The notes under the pieces: model-generated
The model's database searches: none
What the model saw: the letters and a program-made list of their open reading frames with translations, nothing else
Told to the model about the DNA's origin: nothing
Shown here: positions 53,846 to 61,561 of the stretch, piece after piece
Numbering within the stretch: position 1 is the first letter of the stretch
How the letters are laid out: each line of letters starts with the position of its first letter
From: Streptomyces halstedii
GTDB taxonomy: Bacteria; Actinomycetota; Actinomycetes; Streptomycetales; Streptomycetaceae
NCBI GenBank assembly: GCA_000720535.1
Contig: JOAZ01000021.1
Location: 62,001-126,000, forward strand
Length of the DNA: 64,000 nt
Direction: 5' to 3'
Translations under genes and position numbers: made by a program

Positions 53846-54658
53846 ATGCAGAGCCTGGCACTGATCGAGAACTGGCCCGTCCCCACCGCGGCGGCCGCCG
53901 TCGTCACCGCGGACGGCACCGTCGCGGGCACGCACGGCCCGACCGCGCACCGCTTCCCCCTCGCCTCCGTCACGAAGCCGCTGGCGGCCTACGCGGCGCT
54001 GGTGGCGTACGAGGAGGGCGCCGTCGAGCTGGACGAGCCCGCCGGGCCGGAGGGCTCCACGGTCCGCCACCTGCTCGCGCACACCAGCGGCCTCGCCTTC
54101 GACGAGCACCGGGTGACCGCGCCGCCCGGCACCCGCCGGCTGTATTCCAACGCGGGCTTCGAGGTCCTGGGCGACCACATCGCGAAGGCCACGGAGATAC
54201 CGTTCCCGGAGTACGTACGCCAGGCGGTCCTGGAGCCGCTGGGCATGACGGCGACCACGATGGACGGCTCCCCCGCCAAGGACGGCGTCTCGACGGTGGA
54301 CGACCTGGCCCGGTTCGCGGCCGAGGTGCAGGTCCCGCGCCTGCTGGACCCGCGTACGGTGCTGGAGGCCCAGACCGTCGTGCACCCCGGCCTCAAGGGC
54401 GTCCTGCCGGGGTACGGCCATCAGAACCCGAACGACTGGGGACTCGGCTTCGAGATCCGTGACTCCAAGTCACCGCACTGGACGGGCACGTCCTCCTCGC
54501 CCGCGACCTTCGGCCACTTCGGGCAGTCGGGCACGTTCCTCTGGATCGACCCGGTGGCGGGGGCGGCGTGCGTCGCGCTGACGGACCGGGCGTTCGGCCC
54601 CTGGGCGACGGAGGTCTGGCCGGTGCTCACGGACGCGGTGCTCAAGGAACTGGCCTGA
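53846..54658 (+). CDS. Serine hydrolase (class C beta-lactamase / PBP-like fold)
   Basis: 270 residues, small for the family and with no signal peptide, so probably cytosolic. SxxK motif SVTK near residue 44, YxN motif YSNAG near 109, and a late GHFGQSG box replacing KTG. Esterase or peptidase activity is likely, true beta-lactamase unlikely. Its last 238 bases overlap, on the opposite strand, the extended 3' part of the ATP-binding protein gene. Confidence 0.87.
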   Translation: MQSLALIENWPVPTAAAAVVTADGTVAGTHGPTAHRFPLASVTKPLAAYAALVAYEEGAVELDEPAGPEGSTVRHLLAHTSGLAFDEHRVTAPPGTRRLYSNAGFEVLGDHIAKATEIPFPEYVRQAVLEPLGMTATTMDGSPAKDGVSTVDDLARFAAEVQVPRLLDPRTVLEAQTVVHPGLKGVLPGYGHQNPNDWGLGFEIRDSKSPHWTGTSSSPATFGHFGQSGTFLWIDPVAGAACVALTDRAFGPWATEVWPVLTDAVLKELA

Positions 54659-55095
54659 CGCCCCTTGGGGTCGGCCAGACACTCGAACCACACCGTCTTG
54701 CCGGTCCCGTCGGGGCGCGGCTCCACGCCCCAGCGGTCGGTCACGGCCGCGACCAGCACCAATCCGCGCCCGCCGTCAGCGAGTTCGTCACCGACGGCGG
54801 GCCGGGGCAGCCTCGGATCACGGTCCGCCACCTCGACCCGCACCCCGTCCGCCCACAGATGGATGCACGTCTGACAGCGACGGCCCGGGACGTGCCGGAC
54901 GACGTTGGCGATCAGCTCGGTGAACGCCAGCTCGGCCGCGTCGGCGAGGTCGAGGAGGCCGGAACTCCTGAGGTACATGCGCAGGATGCGGCGCAGGTGC
55001 CGTGCCGAGTGCTCACCCATGGCGAACTCTGAGCGGTAGGCGGGCTCGGACTCGGCGGCGCAGTCACCGGTCCGGGTGTCAGTTACGTGATTCAT
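54421..55095 (-). CDS. RsbW-like ATP-binding protein with a run-on C-terminus
   Basis: 224 residues. Residues about 20-145 form a GHKL anti-sigma-kinase-like domain: ELAFTELIANVVRHVP (N box), VEVADRDPRLPRP in place of the DNG box, and GRGLVLVAAVTDRWG (G2). Such proteins act with XRE/DUF397 partners in Streptomyces regulatory cassettes. Family members normally stop soon after the WFECL strand; here no stop is met and the frame runs another 75 residues antisense to the serine hydrolase. The tail is low-complexity and probably not functional. Confidence 0.82.
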   Translation of the reverse strand: MNHVTDTRTGDCAAESEPAYRSEFAMGEHSARHLRRILRMYLRSSGLLDLADAAELAFTELIANVVRHVPGRRCQTCIHLWADGVRVEVADRDPRLPRPAVGDELADGGRGLVLVAAVTDRWGVEPRPDGTGKTVWFECLADPKGRQASSLSTASVSTGQTSVAQGPNARSVSATHAAPATGSIQRNVPDCPKWPKVAGEEDVPVQCGDLESRISKPSPQSFGF

Positions 55096-55176
55096 GTCAC
55101 CAGCGTGCAGTGCGCTGATTACTCTCGGCTACACATCGAAACGAACGCCGCACGGCGTTGCAGCCGGAGGTGCCCC

Positions 55177-56025
55177 ATGGCCAACGTGCAGACCCTCGAC
55201 CCCAACGCTTCCCCGCTGGACTACTACGGCTGGGAACTCCGCCGCCTGCGCGAGGCCGCCCACCTGAAGCAGGGTCAACTCGGGGACATCATCTTCTGTA
55301 CGGGCTCTCTGATCGGCCAGATCGAGACGACGAAGAAGGTCCCCACCCGCGACTTCTCGGAACGGGTGGACGCCGCACTCGGCACGGACGGCCTCTTCTC
55401 CCGCCTGGTGGGCCTGGTGCTGCGCAGCCAACTGCCGACGTGGTTCCAGCCGTACGCGGACATGGAGGCACAGGCGACGTACATCTCCACGTATCAGGTG
55501 CAGTTGATCCATGGGCTGTTGCAGACGGAGGAGTACGCGCGGGCCGTACTGACCACCGGCGTGTCAGACGACTTGGACGGCCTGCTGGCCGGACGGATGG
55601 AGCGCCGGCTCATCCTGGAGCGGGAGCAGCCGCCGCTGGCCTGGGCCGTCTTGGACGAAGCGGTACTACACCGGCCTATCGGTGGCCAGGAGGTGATGCG
55701 GAACCAACTGGCGCATCTGTTGGAGTTCTCGGAACGCCGTTGGATGCGGATCCAGGTGATGCCCTTCTCTGTGGGCCAACACGCCAGCCTAGACGGCTCG
55801 TTCACAGCTATGCGCTTCCACGAAGACCCCGACATCGTCTACACCGAGGACCTCATCTCCGGTCACATGACCGCTAACCCTGCAACCGTCAGGGAGGCCT
55901 CACGCCGCTACGCTCACCTTCAGGCTGCGGCTCTCTCCGTCGAGGATTCCGCAGCACTGATCGCCCGTGTGATGGAGGAGCGTTATGGAAACCAGTCCCG
56001 CCCTGATGAACTCGCAATGGCGTAA
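55177..56025 (+). CDS. WhiJ-like XRE regulator with DUF5753
   Basis: 282 residues from ATG 55177 with GGAGG six bases before. HTH: WELRRLREAAHLKQGQLGDI and TGSLIGQIETTKK. DUF5753: STYQVQLIHGLLQTEEYARAVL, ILEREQPPLAWAVLDEAVL, IQVMPFSVGQHASLDGSFTAM. Divergent from the ATP-binding gene and followed by DUF397 genes, which is the classic three-part cassette known from whiJ and related loci controlling differentiation. It overlaps the next gene by 41 bases. Confidence 0.9.
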   Translation: MANVQTLDPNASPLDYYGWELRRLREAAHLKQGQLGDIIFCTGSLIGQIETTKKVPTRDFSERVDAALGTDGLFSRLVGLVLRSQLPTWFQPYADMEAQATYISTYQVQLIHGLLQTEEYARAVLTTGVSDDLDGLLAGRMERRLILEREQPPLAWAVLDEAVLHRPIGGQEVMRNQLAHLLEFSERRWMRIQVMPFSVGQHASLDGSFTAMRFHEDPDIVYTEDLISGHMTANPATVREASRRYAHLQAAALSVEDSAALIARVMEERYGNQSRPDELAMA

Positions 56026-56179
56026 ATCCAGCTACAGCGGAAGCACCGGCGGCGAATGCGTCGAGGTGGCCGACGGCTGCCCCGCCACCGTCCCCGTCCG
56101 GGACAGCAAAAACCCGGCCGGTCCTGTCCTGTTGCTGGGCGCCGACGCCTGGCAGGCTTTCGTGGAGGGACTCCGGTAA
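55985..56179 (+). CDS. DUF397 small protein
   Basis: 64 residues with one DUF397 domain: WRKSSYSGSTGGECVEVA, VPVRDSKNP and a hydrophobic end DAWQAFVEGLR. GGAG lies close to ATG 55985, inside the end of the XRE gene, so translation is coupled. DUF397 proteins are thought to bind or counteract their cognate XRE partner. Confidence 0.88.
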   Translation: METSPALMNSQWRKSSYSGSTGGECVEVADGCPATVPVRDSKNPAGPVLLLGADAWQAFVEGLR

Positions 56180-56199
56180 CCCGACACCAGGGGGCATCG

Positions 56200-56514
56200 A
56201 TGGCGGCGTGGCGTAAGTCCAGCTACAGCGGCACGAACGGTGGTGAATGCGTCGAGTGCACCGTGACCGGCGCTGCCACCTGGCGTAAATCGTCCTACAG
56301 CGGCTCCAACGGCGGTGACTGCGTCGAATGCGCGGTCACCGGCAACGCCGCCTGGCGTAAGTCGTCCCACAGCGGAAACACCGGCGGCGAATGTCTGGAG
56401 GTCGCCGCCGGCTGTCCCGCCGCCGTCCCCGTCCGGGACAGCAAGAACCCCGGCGGCCCCGTCCTCGTCCTGAGCGCCGATGCCTGGCGGGCCTTCGTGG
56501 ACGGGCTTCGGTAA
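56200..56514 (+). CDS. DUF397 protein with a triplicated N-terminal motif
   Basis: 104 residues from ATG 56200. The DUF397 opening unit WRKSSYSG.NGGxCVE occurs three times in a row (about residues 4-20, 28-44 and 52-68), only the last being followed by the complete domain (VPVRDSKNPGGP and the hydrophobic end). Normal DUF397 proteins have one unit and about 65 residues. Unit length is 24 codons (72 bp), suggesting tandem DNA duplication. It lies 20 bases after the preceding DUF397 gene. Confidence 0.85.
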   Translation: MAAWRKSSYSGTNGGECVECTVTGAATWRKSSYSGSNGGDCVECAVTGNAAWRKSSHSGNTGGECLEVAAGCPAAVPVRDSKNPGGPVLVLSADAWRAFVDGLR

Positions 56515-56578
56515 GCCGACTTACACCAGGGGGCGGCGCCCGTCGGACACCGCCCCACCCAGCCCGCCAGGGCGCCGA

Positions 56579-57031
56579 CTACAGGCGCTCCGGGCGGCGG
56601 CCCAGGGCGAGGATTTCGTGACCGGTCTCCTCGTCCGTCCGGCGTCCGCGCTCCTCGAAGCCCATGCGCTCGTAGAAGCGGCGGGCGCGCCCGTTCTCCT
56701 CGAAGACGTCCAAGGTCACCTCGCCGTGCAGGGACACGGCGTGCTCCACCAGCGCCCGGCCCACCCCGGTCCCCTGCGACTCGGGGGCGACGAACAGCCC
56801 GCCGATCTCGGCCTCCAGCAGCCCGAGCAGACCCACGACGGTGCCGTCAGGTGCCTCGGCGACCCAGTTGTCGGCGTGCACGAGATAGACCTCGCGCACC
56901 TTTCGCGCGCGCTCACCCTCACCTTCGCCCTCGATGAAGGGGTGCGCCTCCTTCGAGGCTCGCGACCAGAGATCGACCACGGCGTCTTCGTCGGCGGGCC
57001 GGTACGGGCGAATGATTGTTTCCGGGCTCAT
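56579..57031 (-). CDS. GNAT family N-acetyltransferase
   Basis: 150 residues from ATG 57031. Starts IIRPYRPADEDAVVDLW; acetyl-CoA loop GGLFVAPESQGTGVGRALV carries the QGTGVG motif A, and ARRFYERMGFEERGR is motif B. Resembles YjaB/Eis-like small acetyltransferases. Substrate unknown. A Glu-Gly repeat (EGEGEGE) lies in the loop before helix 2. Confidence 0.9.
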   Translation of the reverse strand: MSPETIIRPYRPADEDAVVDLWSRASKEAHPFIEGEGEGERARKVREVYLVHADNWVAEAPDGTVVGLLGLLEAEIGGLFVAPESQGTGVGRALVEHAVSLHGEVTLDVFEENGRARRFYERMGFEERGRRTDEETGHEILALGRRPERL

Positions 57032-57114
57032 GCGGCCGAGGCTAAGGAGGGGGCAGGGGGCGTGCAATCGATTTAAGGCGCGGATGGATCACTCCCGGAG
57101 CCGGTGGGGCATGG

Positions 57115-58083
57115 TCACGAGGTCCCAGGGTGCTCACGGGTGCCGCGCAGCCGCAGGGCGAGGCGGATGAGGAGGGCGGCCAGGCCGGTCAGGAAAGCGA
57201 CCTTCCCGATCAGCATCCCGGCGCCGTAGGGCACGGATGCCAGCAGTCCGTACTCGTACATCAGCGCGCACGCGGCGACGATCACCACCGCGGCGACAGC
57301 CCCTCCGTGACGGGACCGGGCCAGTCCGAGAGCAGCCGGAAAGGCCAGGACGAGCGGGGCGAACTGCAGGAGGACGCGCACCGGTTCCGGACGGGCGGAC
57401 TCCACGATTCCCGGTCCCGCGACGGCCTGGAAGACGGTGGTCGAGGCCACCAGCAGGGGCACCCCCAGTGCGAGGGCGGTCAGCGTGGCGTTGCGACGGG
57501 CGCGCGGCGCGGTCGGCGGCAGGTCCGGCGGGGCGGCCAGCACCGCCGTGGCGGCCACCGCGAGACCGAGCAGCGTCGGCAGGTTCTGCGACAGCCCCTC
57601 CTGGCCGCCCGACCAGAAGGCGAGCGGCACGGACCCGGCGGCACCGGCCAGGGCACCGGCCGCGCTGATCCGGGCCCCTGTCCAGCGGCCCGCGATCAGG
57701 CATCCGAGCACCGCGAGCCAGGGGGCGTACGCGAGCGGTGTGTAGGTGCGCTCGCCGTCCCAGGCCTGCGGTTCGAGCGGCCACACCGCCAGCAGCGCGG
57801 CCGAGAGCGAGGCCGCCACGGCGACGACGTACGGGATCAGCCCGGCCAGCGCCCGCCCCGCCGGCCTTGCCGAGTCCAGGCCCGTACGCATGCGCAGAGC
57901 GTGCCCGGTGACGGCTGCCGTCTCGCGCCGTACGGCCCACCTGCCCTCGGCGTCGGCGATGTCCGCCAGGGTCGCGGCTATCTCCGCGCCGTGCTGTCGG
58001 CGGTAGGCGGCCGGGTACAGCCGCACCACGCCGCCCGGTCGGGGCGAGCGGCCCTCGGTGGACCCGGACCTGGTCCCCGTCAC
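57115..58083 (-). CDS. Polytopic membrane protein paired with PadR
   Basis: 322 residues. A cytosolic N-terminus with VRLYPAAYRRQHGAEIAATLADIADAEG, a motif that recurs in Streptomyces membrane proteins paired with PadR regulators, followed by eight or so membrane helices. No transporter signature or catalytic motif is recognised. The GTG start at 58083 overlaps the PadR stop, so it is co-expressed with and controlled by PadR. Confidence 0.8.
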   Translation of the reverse strand: MTGTRSGSTEGRSPRPGGVVRLYPAAYRRQHGAEIAATLADIADAEGRWAVRRETAAVTGHALRMRTGLDSARPAGRALAGLIPYVVAVAASLSAALLAVWPLEPQAWDGERTYTPLAYAPWLAVLGCLIAGRWTGARISAAGALAGAAGSVPLAFWSGGQEGLSQNLPTLLGLAVAATAVLAAPPDLPPTAPRARRNATLTALALGVPLLVASTTVFQAVAGPGIVESARPEPVRVLLQFAPLVLAFPAALGLARSRHGGAVAAVVIVAACALMYEYGLLASVPYGAGMLIGKVAFLTGLAALLIRLALRLRGTREHPGTS

Positions 58084-58445
58084 GCGCCCGCTCCGTCCCG
58101 CGCGGGGCGCAGCGCCGGACCTGGGCGGCCCAGCCCGATGCGGCGCTCGGCCTCCCGCGCGGTCGTCCGCAACCGGTCCGCCTCGGCGGCGAGCACCTCG
58201 TACCCGGCGTCCGTCAGCGCGTACGTACGGCGCAGCCTGCTGTCGACGACCTCTTCCCGTTCGACCCTGACGATCCCCTGCCCCAACAGGCGGTCGAGAG
58301 CCCCGTACAGCGTGCCCGCCCGCAGGCGCACCCGGCCGCCGGAGATGGCGGCGACCTCCTGGATCAGGGCGTATCCGTGCCGCGGCGCGTCGGCGAGGGC
58401 GGTGATGAGGAGCAACGTCGGCTCCTGCAAGGGGCGTTCAGTCAT
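58080..58445 (-). CDS. PadR-family transcriptional regulator
   Basis: 121 residues from ATG 58445. Winged helix: LLLITALADAPRHGYALIQEV, then SGGRVRLRAGTLYGALDRLLGQGIV as recognition helix and RRTYALTDAGYEVLAAEADRL as wing plus dimerisation helix, fully typical of PadR. It overlaps its partner membrane-protein gene by 4 bases. A perfect palindrome sits 10 bases upstream of the start, overlapping the likely ribosome or promoter region, so autorepression is expected. Confidence 0.92.
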   Translation of the reverse strand: MTERPLQEPTLLLITALADAPRHGYALIQEVAAISGGRVRLRAGTLYGALDRLLGQGIVRVEREEVVDSRLRRTYALTDAGYEVLAAEADRLRTTAREAERRIGLGRPGPALRPARDGAGA

Positions 58446-58454
58446 GACCGTCAC

Positions 58455-58477
58455 CATATACCGGCGATCGGTATATG
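58455..58477. promoter_or_regulatory. PadR operator palindrome
   Basis: CATATACCG-GCGAT-CGGTATATG is a perfect 9-bp inverted repeat with a 5-base spacer, A/T-rich at its outer part. It matches the A/T-rich palindromic operators expected for PadR and lies between the PadR gene and the divergent ABC exporter operon, 240 bases upstream of the latter. Confidence 0.78.
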
Positions 58478-58716
58478 CAGATGACATGCGGGGGCGTGGG
58501 CAAGCGGTCGCGAGCGACCAGCCGGACCGGTGGGGCGACGTGGCCTCGACGCCGGCTTGGGCGGTGCGCATGGTCCGGCCGACCCCCGCGCTTCGCACGA
58601 CGGACCCGAACCACAGCACCCAGAACGGAAATTGGTTGGCCTAGACCAGCCCTTGATGTGCACACTCCTGTTCGGCCGTGCCCCTCGGGGCCCCACCAGG
58701 TCCAGGAGAGGCGCAC

Positions 58717-59688
58717 ATGCCCGTCATCGAGGTGGCAGACCTCGTCAAGGAGTTCCGCAGGCCGAAACGCCAGGAGGGCTCGTTCGCGGGTCTGCGCACG
58801 CTGCTCACCCGTGAGCAGACCGTCAAACGAGCCGTCGACGGCATCAGCTTCCAGGTCGCCCGGGGAGAGATGGTCGGCTATCTGGGCCCCAACGGCGCCG
58901 GTAAGTCCACCACCATCAAGATGCTCACCGGCATCCTGGTGCCCACCTCCGGCACCGTGCGCGTCGCCGGGACCGTTCCGTGGCGTGACCGGGCGCGCAA
59001 CGCGCGGCAGATAGGCGTGGTCTTCGGGCAGCGCAGCCAGCTCTGGTGGGACCTTCCGCTGCGCGACTCGCTGTGGCTGACCGGCCGGCTCTACGACGTG
59101 CCCACCGCCCGGTTCGAGGAGAAGCGGCGGCAGTTCACCAAGGTGCTCGACCTCGGCTCGTTCCTCGACACCCCGGTACGGCAGTTGTCGCTCGGCCAGC
59201 GGATGCGCGGGGACCTCGCCGCCGCGATGCTCTACGACCCGAGCATCCTCTACCTGGACGAGCCGACCGTGGGTCTCGACGTCGTCGCCAAGGAGCGCAT
59301 CCGCGCCTTCGTCGGTGAACTCAACCGGGAGTCCGGGACCACCGTCGTCCTCACCACCCACGACCTGGACGACGTCGAGGAACTCTGCGACCGGATCGTC
59401 CTCATCGACCACGGCAAGGTCGCCTACGACGGTGCCGTGGCCGAGCTGAAGACCCGCTACGCGCCGCACCGCGAACTCGTCGTGCAGACCGACGCCCTGG
59501 AGAGCGTCGAGGGCGCCGAGGTCGTCCGCCGCGAGGAGGGCAAGGTGTGGCTGCGCTTCGACCCGGCGCGCACCCCTCCCGCCGCCCTGGTCGCCTCCGT
59601 ACTGGCACGGCACGAGGTGACCGACCTGTCGATCGTGGAACCCGAGCTGGAGAGCGTCATCCACCGGATCTACGCGGACCGAGGATGA
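58717..59688 (+). CDS. ABC-2 exporter ATPase
   Basis: 323 residues from ATG 58717 behind AGGAGAG. Walker A GPNGAGKST at about residue 57, Q loop GQRSQLWWDL, signature LSLGQRMRGDLAA, Walker B ILYLDEPTVGLD, H loop LTTHDLDD. The C-terminal 90 residues are the extra domain common to DrrA/NatA-like exporters. It begins a three-gene operon coupled by ATGA and GTGA overlaps. Related actinobacterial systems export viologens or antibiotics; substrate here unknown. Confidence 0.92.
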   Translation: MPVIEVADLVKEFRRPKRQEGSFAGLRTLLTREQTVKRAVDGISFQVARGEMVGYLGPNGAGKSTTIKMLTGILVPTSGTVRVAGTVPWRDRARNARQIGVVFGQRSQLWWDLPLRDSLWLTGRLYDVPTARFEEKRRQFTKVLDLGSFLDTPVRQLSLGQRMRGDLAAAMLYDPSILYLDEPTVGLDVVAKERIRAFVGELNRESGTTVVLTTHDLDDVEELCDRIVLIDHGKVAYDGAVAELKTRYAPHRELVVQTDALESVEGAEVVRREEGKVWLRFDPARTPPAALVASVLARHEVTDLSIVEPELESVIHRIYADRG

Positions 59689-60473
59689 AGGCCCATCTCG
59701 CGTGCGCCCGGATGGAGTTCCGCGTCGCGCTCACCTACCGCACCTCCTACCTGTCCTCGTTCGTCATGATGCTCCTCCAGATCTACCTGCTGACGGTGGT
59801 GTGGAGCGCGTTCTACGACGGCCGCGACGAGGTGGACGGCGTCTCCCTCTCCACCATGACGGCGTACGCGACGCTGTCCACGCTCCAGTACACGCTGGTC
59901 AGCCCCTGGCGGTCGTCGCCCATCGACCAGCGGGTGCGTGAGGGCAAGGTCGCGGTGGACCTGCTGCGGCCCATCGGGTTCCCCGGGCAGATGCTGGCCG
60001 GCCAGCTCGGATGGGCCTCCGCCGCGGTGCCCGTGCTGCTGGTGGCCCTGCCGTTCGCCCTGCTGATCGGCGCCGGCCAGGCGCCCGCCTCGACGGCCGC
60101 CGCCGTCGCCTATCCCCTGGCCCTGATCGGCGCGCTGCTCGTGAACCAGTTGCTCGGGCTGCTGCTCGGCATGGTCTCCTTCTGGACACTGGAGGTGAGC
60201 GGGGCCCTCATGGCGTACCGCTTCGTCGCACAGTTCTTCTCGGGGGCCCTGGTCCCGCTGTGGTTCATGCCGGGGCCGGTCAGGGCCGCCGCGGAGTGGC
60301 TCCCCTTCCAGGCGACCGCGTACACCCCGGCCGCCCTCTACCTCGGCCAGGTCGAGGGGTACGGCATGGCCGCCGCCCTCGCCGTCCAGGGGGCGTGGAT
60401 CGTCGCGCTCGGCGCCCTGGCAGCCTTCGTCTGGTCCCGGGCGCGCCACCGTGTCATGTCGCAGGGCGGGTGA
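59685..60473 (+). CDS. ABC-2 type permease (DUF990-like), subunit 1
   Basis: 262 residues with six membrane helices, starting at ATG 59685 in the ATGA overlap. The first cytosolic helix ARMEFRVALTYRTSYLSS and the segment PIDQRVREGKVAVDLLRPI between helices 2 and 3 are typical of this exporter class. The second half contains GLLLGMVSFWTLEVSGALMAYRF. Forms a heterodimeric pore with the next gene product. Confidence 0.88.
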   Translation: MKAHLACARMEFRVALTYRTSYLSSFVMMLLQIYLLTVVWSAFYDGRDEVDGVSLSTMTAYATLSTLQYTLVSPWRSSPIDQRVREGKVAVDLLRPIGFPGQMLAGQLGWASAAVPVLLVALPFALLIGAGQAPASTAAAVAYPLALIGALLVNQLLGLLLGMVSFWTLEVSGALMAYRFVAQFFSGALVPLWFMPGPVRAAAEWLPFQATAYTPAALYLGQVEGYGMAAALAVQGAWIVALGALAAFVWSRARHRVMSQGG

Positions 60474-61279
60474 GGGCGTTGCGAGGGCTGCGCGTCTATC
60501 TGCTGCTGGCCGGTGCGGCGTTCCGCGCCGAGTTCCAGTACCGGGGGAACCTGTTCATCAACATCATCGGCGGACTGTTCTACCAGGGCGTGGGGCTGGC
60601 CTTCATCTGGGCGGTCCTCGACCGTTTCGGCCAGGTGGGCGGCTGGGGGCTCCCGGAGATCGCGTTCCTCTACGGGCTGCGGCTGACCGCCCACGGCCTG
60701 TGGCTGCTGCCGGGCCACCAACTGGTCCATGTGGACGAGGTGGTGATCGAGGGCGAGTACGACCGGTACCTGGTCCGGCCGGTGTCGCCGCTGGTCCAGC
60801 TCCTCACCCGCAGGGTGCGGCTCAGCTCGCTGGGCGACCTGGCGGGCGGGGTGGTCCTGCTGTCCATCGCCTCGGCGTCCGCGCCGGTCGACTGGACGCC
60901 GGGGGCCGTGGGCTTCCTGCTGCTGGCGGTCCTCGGGGGCGCGTTGGTGGAGGGTGCGCTGCAACTGGCCGCTTCCGCGCTGGTGTTCCGGATGAAGAAG
61001 GTCTCACCGATCAAGTTCGCCATCGACATGATCTTCAGCGACTTCGGCAACTACCCGCTGAAGATCTTCGGTTCGGCGGCCGGATTCGGGCTGACCTTCG
61101 TGTTCCCGCTGGCGTTCGTGGCGTACCTCCCGGCTACCGTCCTGCTGGACCGCGAGGACGAACTCGCGGTGCCCGCCTGGCTCGGCTGGGGGGCGCCCGC
61201 CGTCGGGGTGCTGCTGATGTACGCCGCGTACCGCTTCTGGGAGCGGCAGACCCGCCACTACGAGAGCAGCGGGCACTGA
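60470..61279 (+). CDS. ABC-2 type permease, subunit 2
   Basis: 269 residues from GTG 60470, overlapping the stop of subunit 1 by GTGA. Six membrane helices; ends of the first helix and loops (FRAEFQYRGNLFINIIGGLFYQG, EGEYDRYLVRPVSPLVQLL) parallel subunit 1, a mark of ancient duplication. Completes the ATPase-permease-permease exporter. Downstream, after about 120 bases, comes the glycosyltransferase leader. Confidence 0.88.
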   Translation: MRALRGLRVYLLLAGAAFRAEFQYRGNLFINIIGGLFYQGVGLAFIWAVLDRFGQVGGWGLPEIAFLYGLRLTAHGLWLLPGHQLVHVDEVVIEGEYDRYLVRPVSPLVQLLTRRVRLSSLGDLAGGVVLLSIASASAPVDWTPGAVGFLLLAVLGGALVEGALQLAASALVFRMKKVSPIKFAIDMIFSDFGNYPLKIFGSAAGFGLTFVFPLAFVAYLPATVLLDREDELAVPAWLGWGAPAVGVLLMYAAYRFWERQTRHYESSGH

Positions 61280-61354
61280 GCGGGAGCGGTCCGCCCGGCG
61301 GCGGCTCTCCGCCGGTGCCGCCGTCCTTCGCGGGCGGCAACCGGCGGCACCGCG

Positions 61355-61391
61355 TAAATCCGTGGCGTGCGGCGCGCGGACGCACTATCGT
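61355..61391 (+). promoter_or_regulatory. Promoter of the mgt leader (WhiB7-like layout)
   Basis: TAAAT (61355-61359) lies three bases upstream of a weak -35, TGGCGT (61363-61368). A 17-base spacer leads to TATCGT (61386-61391), seven bases before the ATG of a tiny ORF. An A/T patch abutting a -35 is how WhiB7-type regulators recognise promoters of resistance genes; the match is suggestive only. Confidence 0.45.
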
Positions 61392-61398
61392 GCCGCGC

Positions 61399-61425
61399 AT
61401 GAACATCGTGCAGCTCTACGGCTGA
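61399..61425 (+). CDS. Eight-codon leader peptide ORF upstream of mgt, probably leaderless
   Basis: ATG 61399 to TGA 61425 encodes MNIVQLYG. The start is about seven bases past a -10 box and has no ribosome site, so the transcript would start at or near the A of the ATG, as in many leaderless actinobacterial mRNAs. Short leader ORFs ahead of macrolide-resistance genes commonly mediate drug-induced ribosome stalling. Existence is inferred from position and sequence, not from homology. Confidence 0.5.
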   Translation: MNIVQLYG

Positions 61426-61561
61426 CGACGGTCGGGGCACCGCCCCCGCCTCCGTCCCCGCGCACCGCGCCCCGTGCGCGTCTCCTCCGGGCCGTTCCCG
61501 GGGAGCCGTCGCACCGGTCCGCCGTGCCCTTCGCCGTAGACCTGAATCGAGTTGATCTTCC
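61416..61561 (+). promoter_or_regulatory. Candidate attenuator between leader ORF and mgt
   Basis: Several exclusive pairings are possible: CTACGGC at the end of the leader ORF (61416-61422) with GCCGTAG (61533-61539) near the mgt start; CGACGG (61426-61431) with CCGTCG (61506-61511); and a local 7-bp hairpin CGCGCAC/GTGCGCG (61459-61480). A ribosome stalled on the leader would block the first pairing, which lies just before the mgt initiation region. mgt itself has only a weak GAG ribosome site. Confidence 0.45.
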
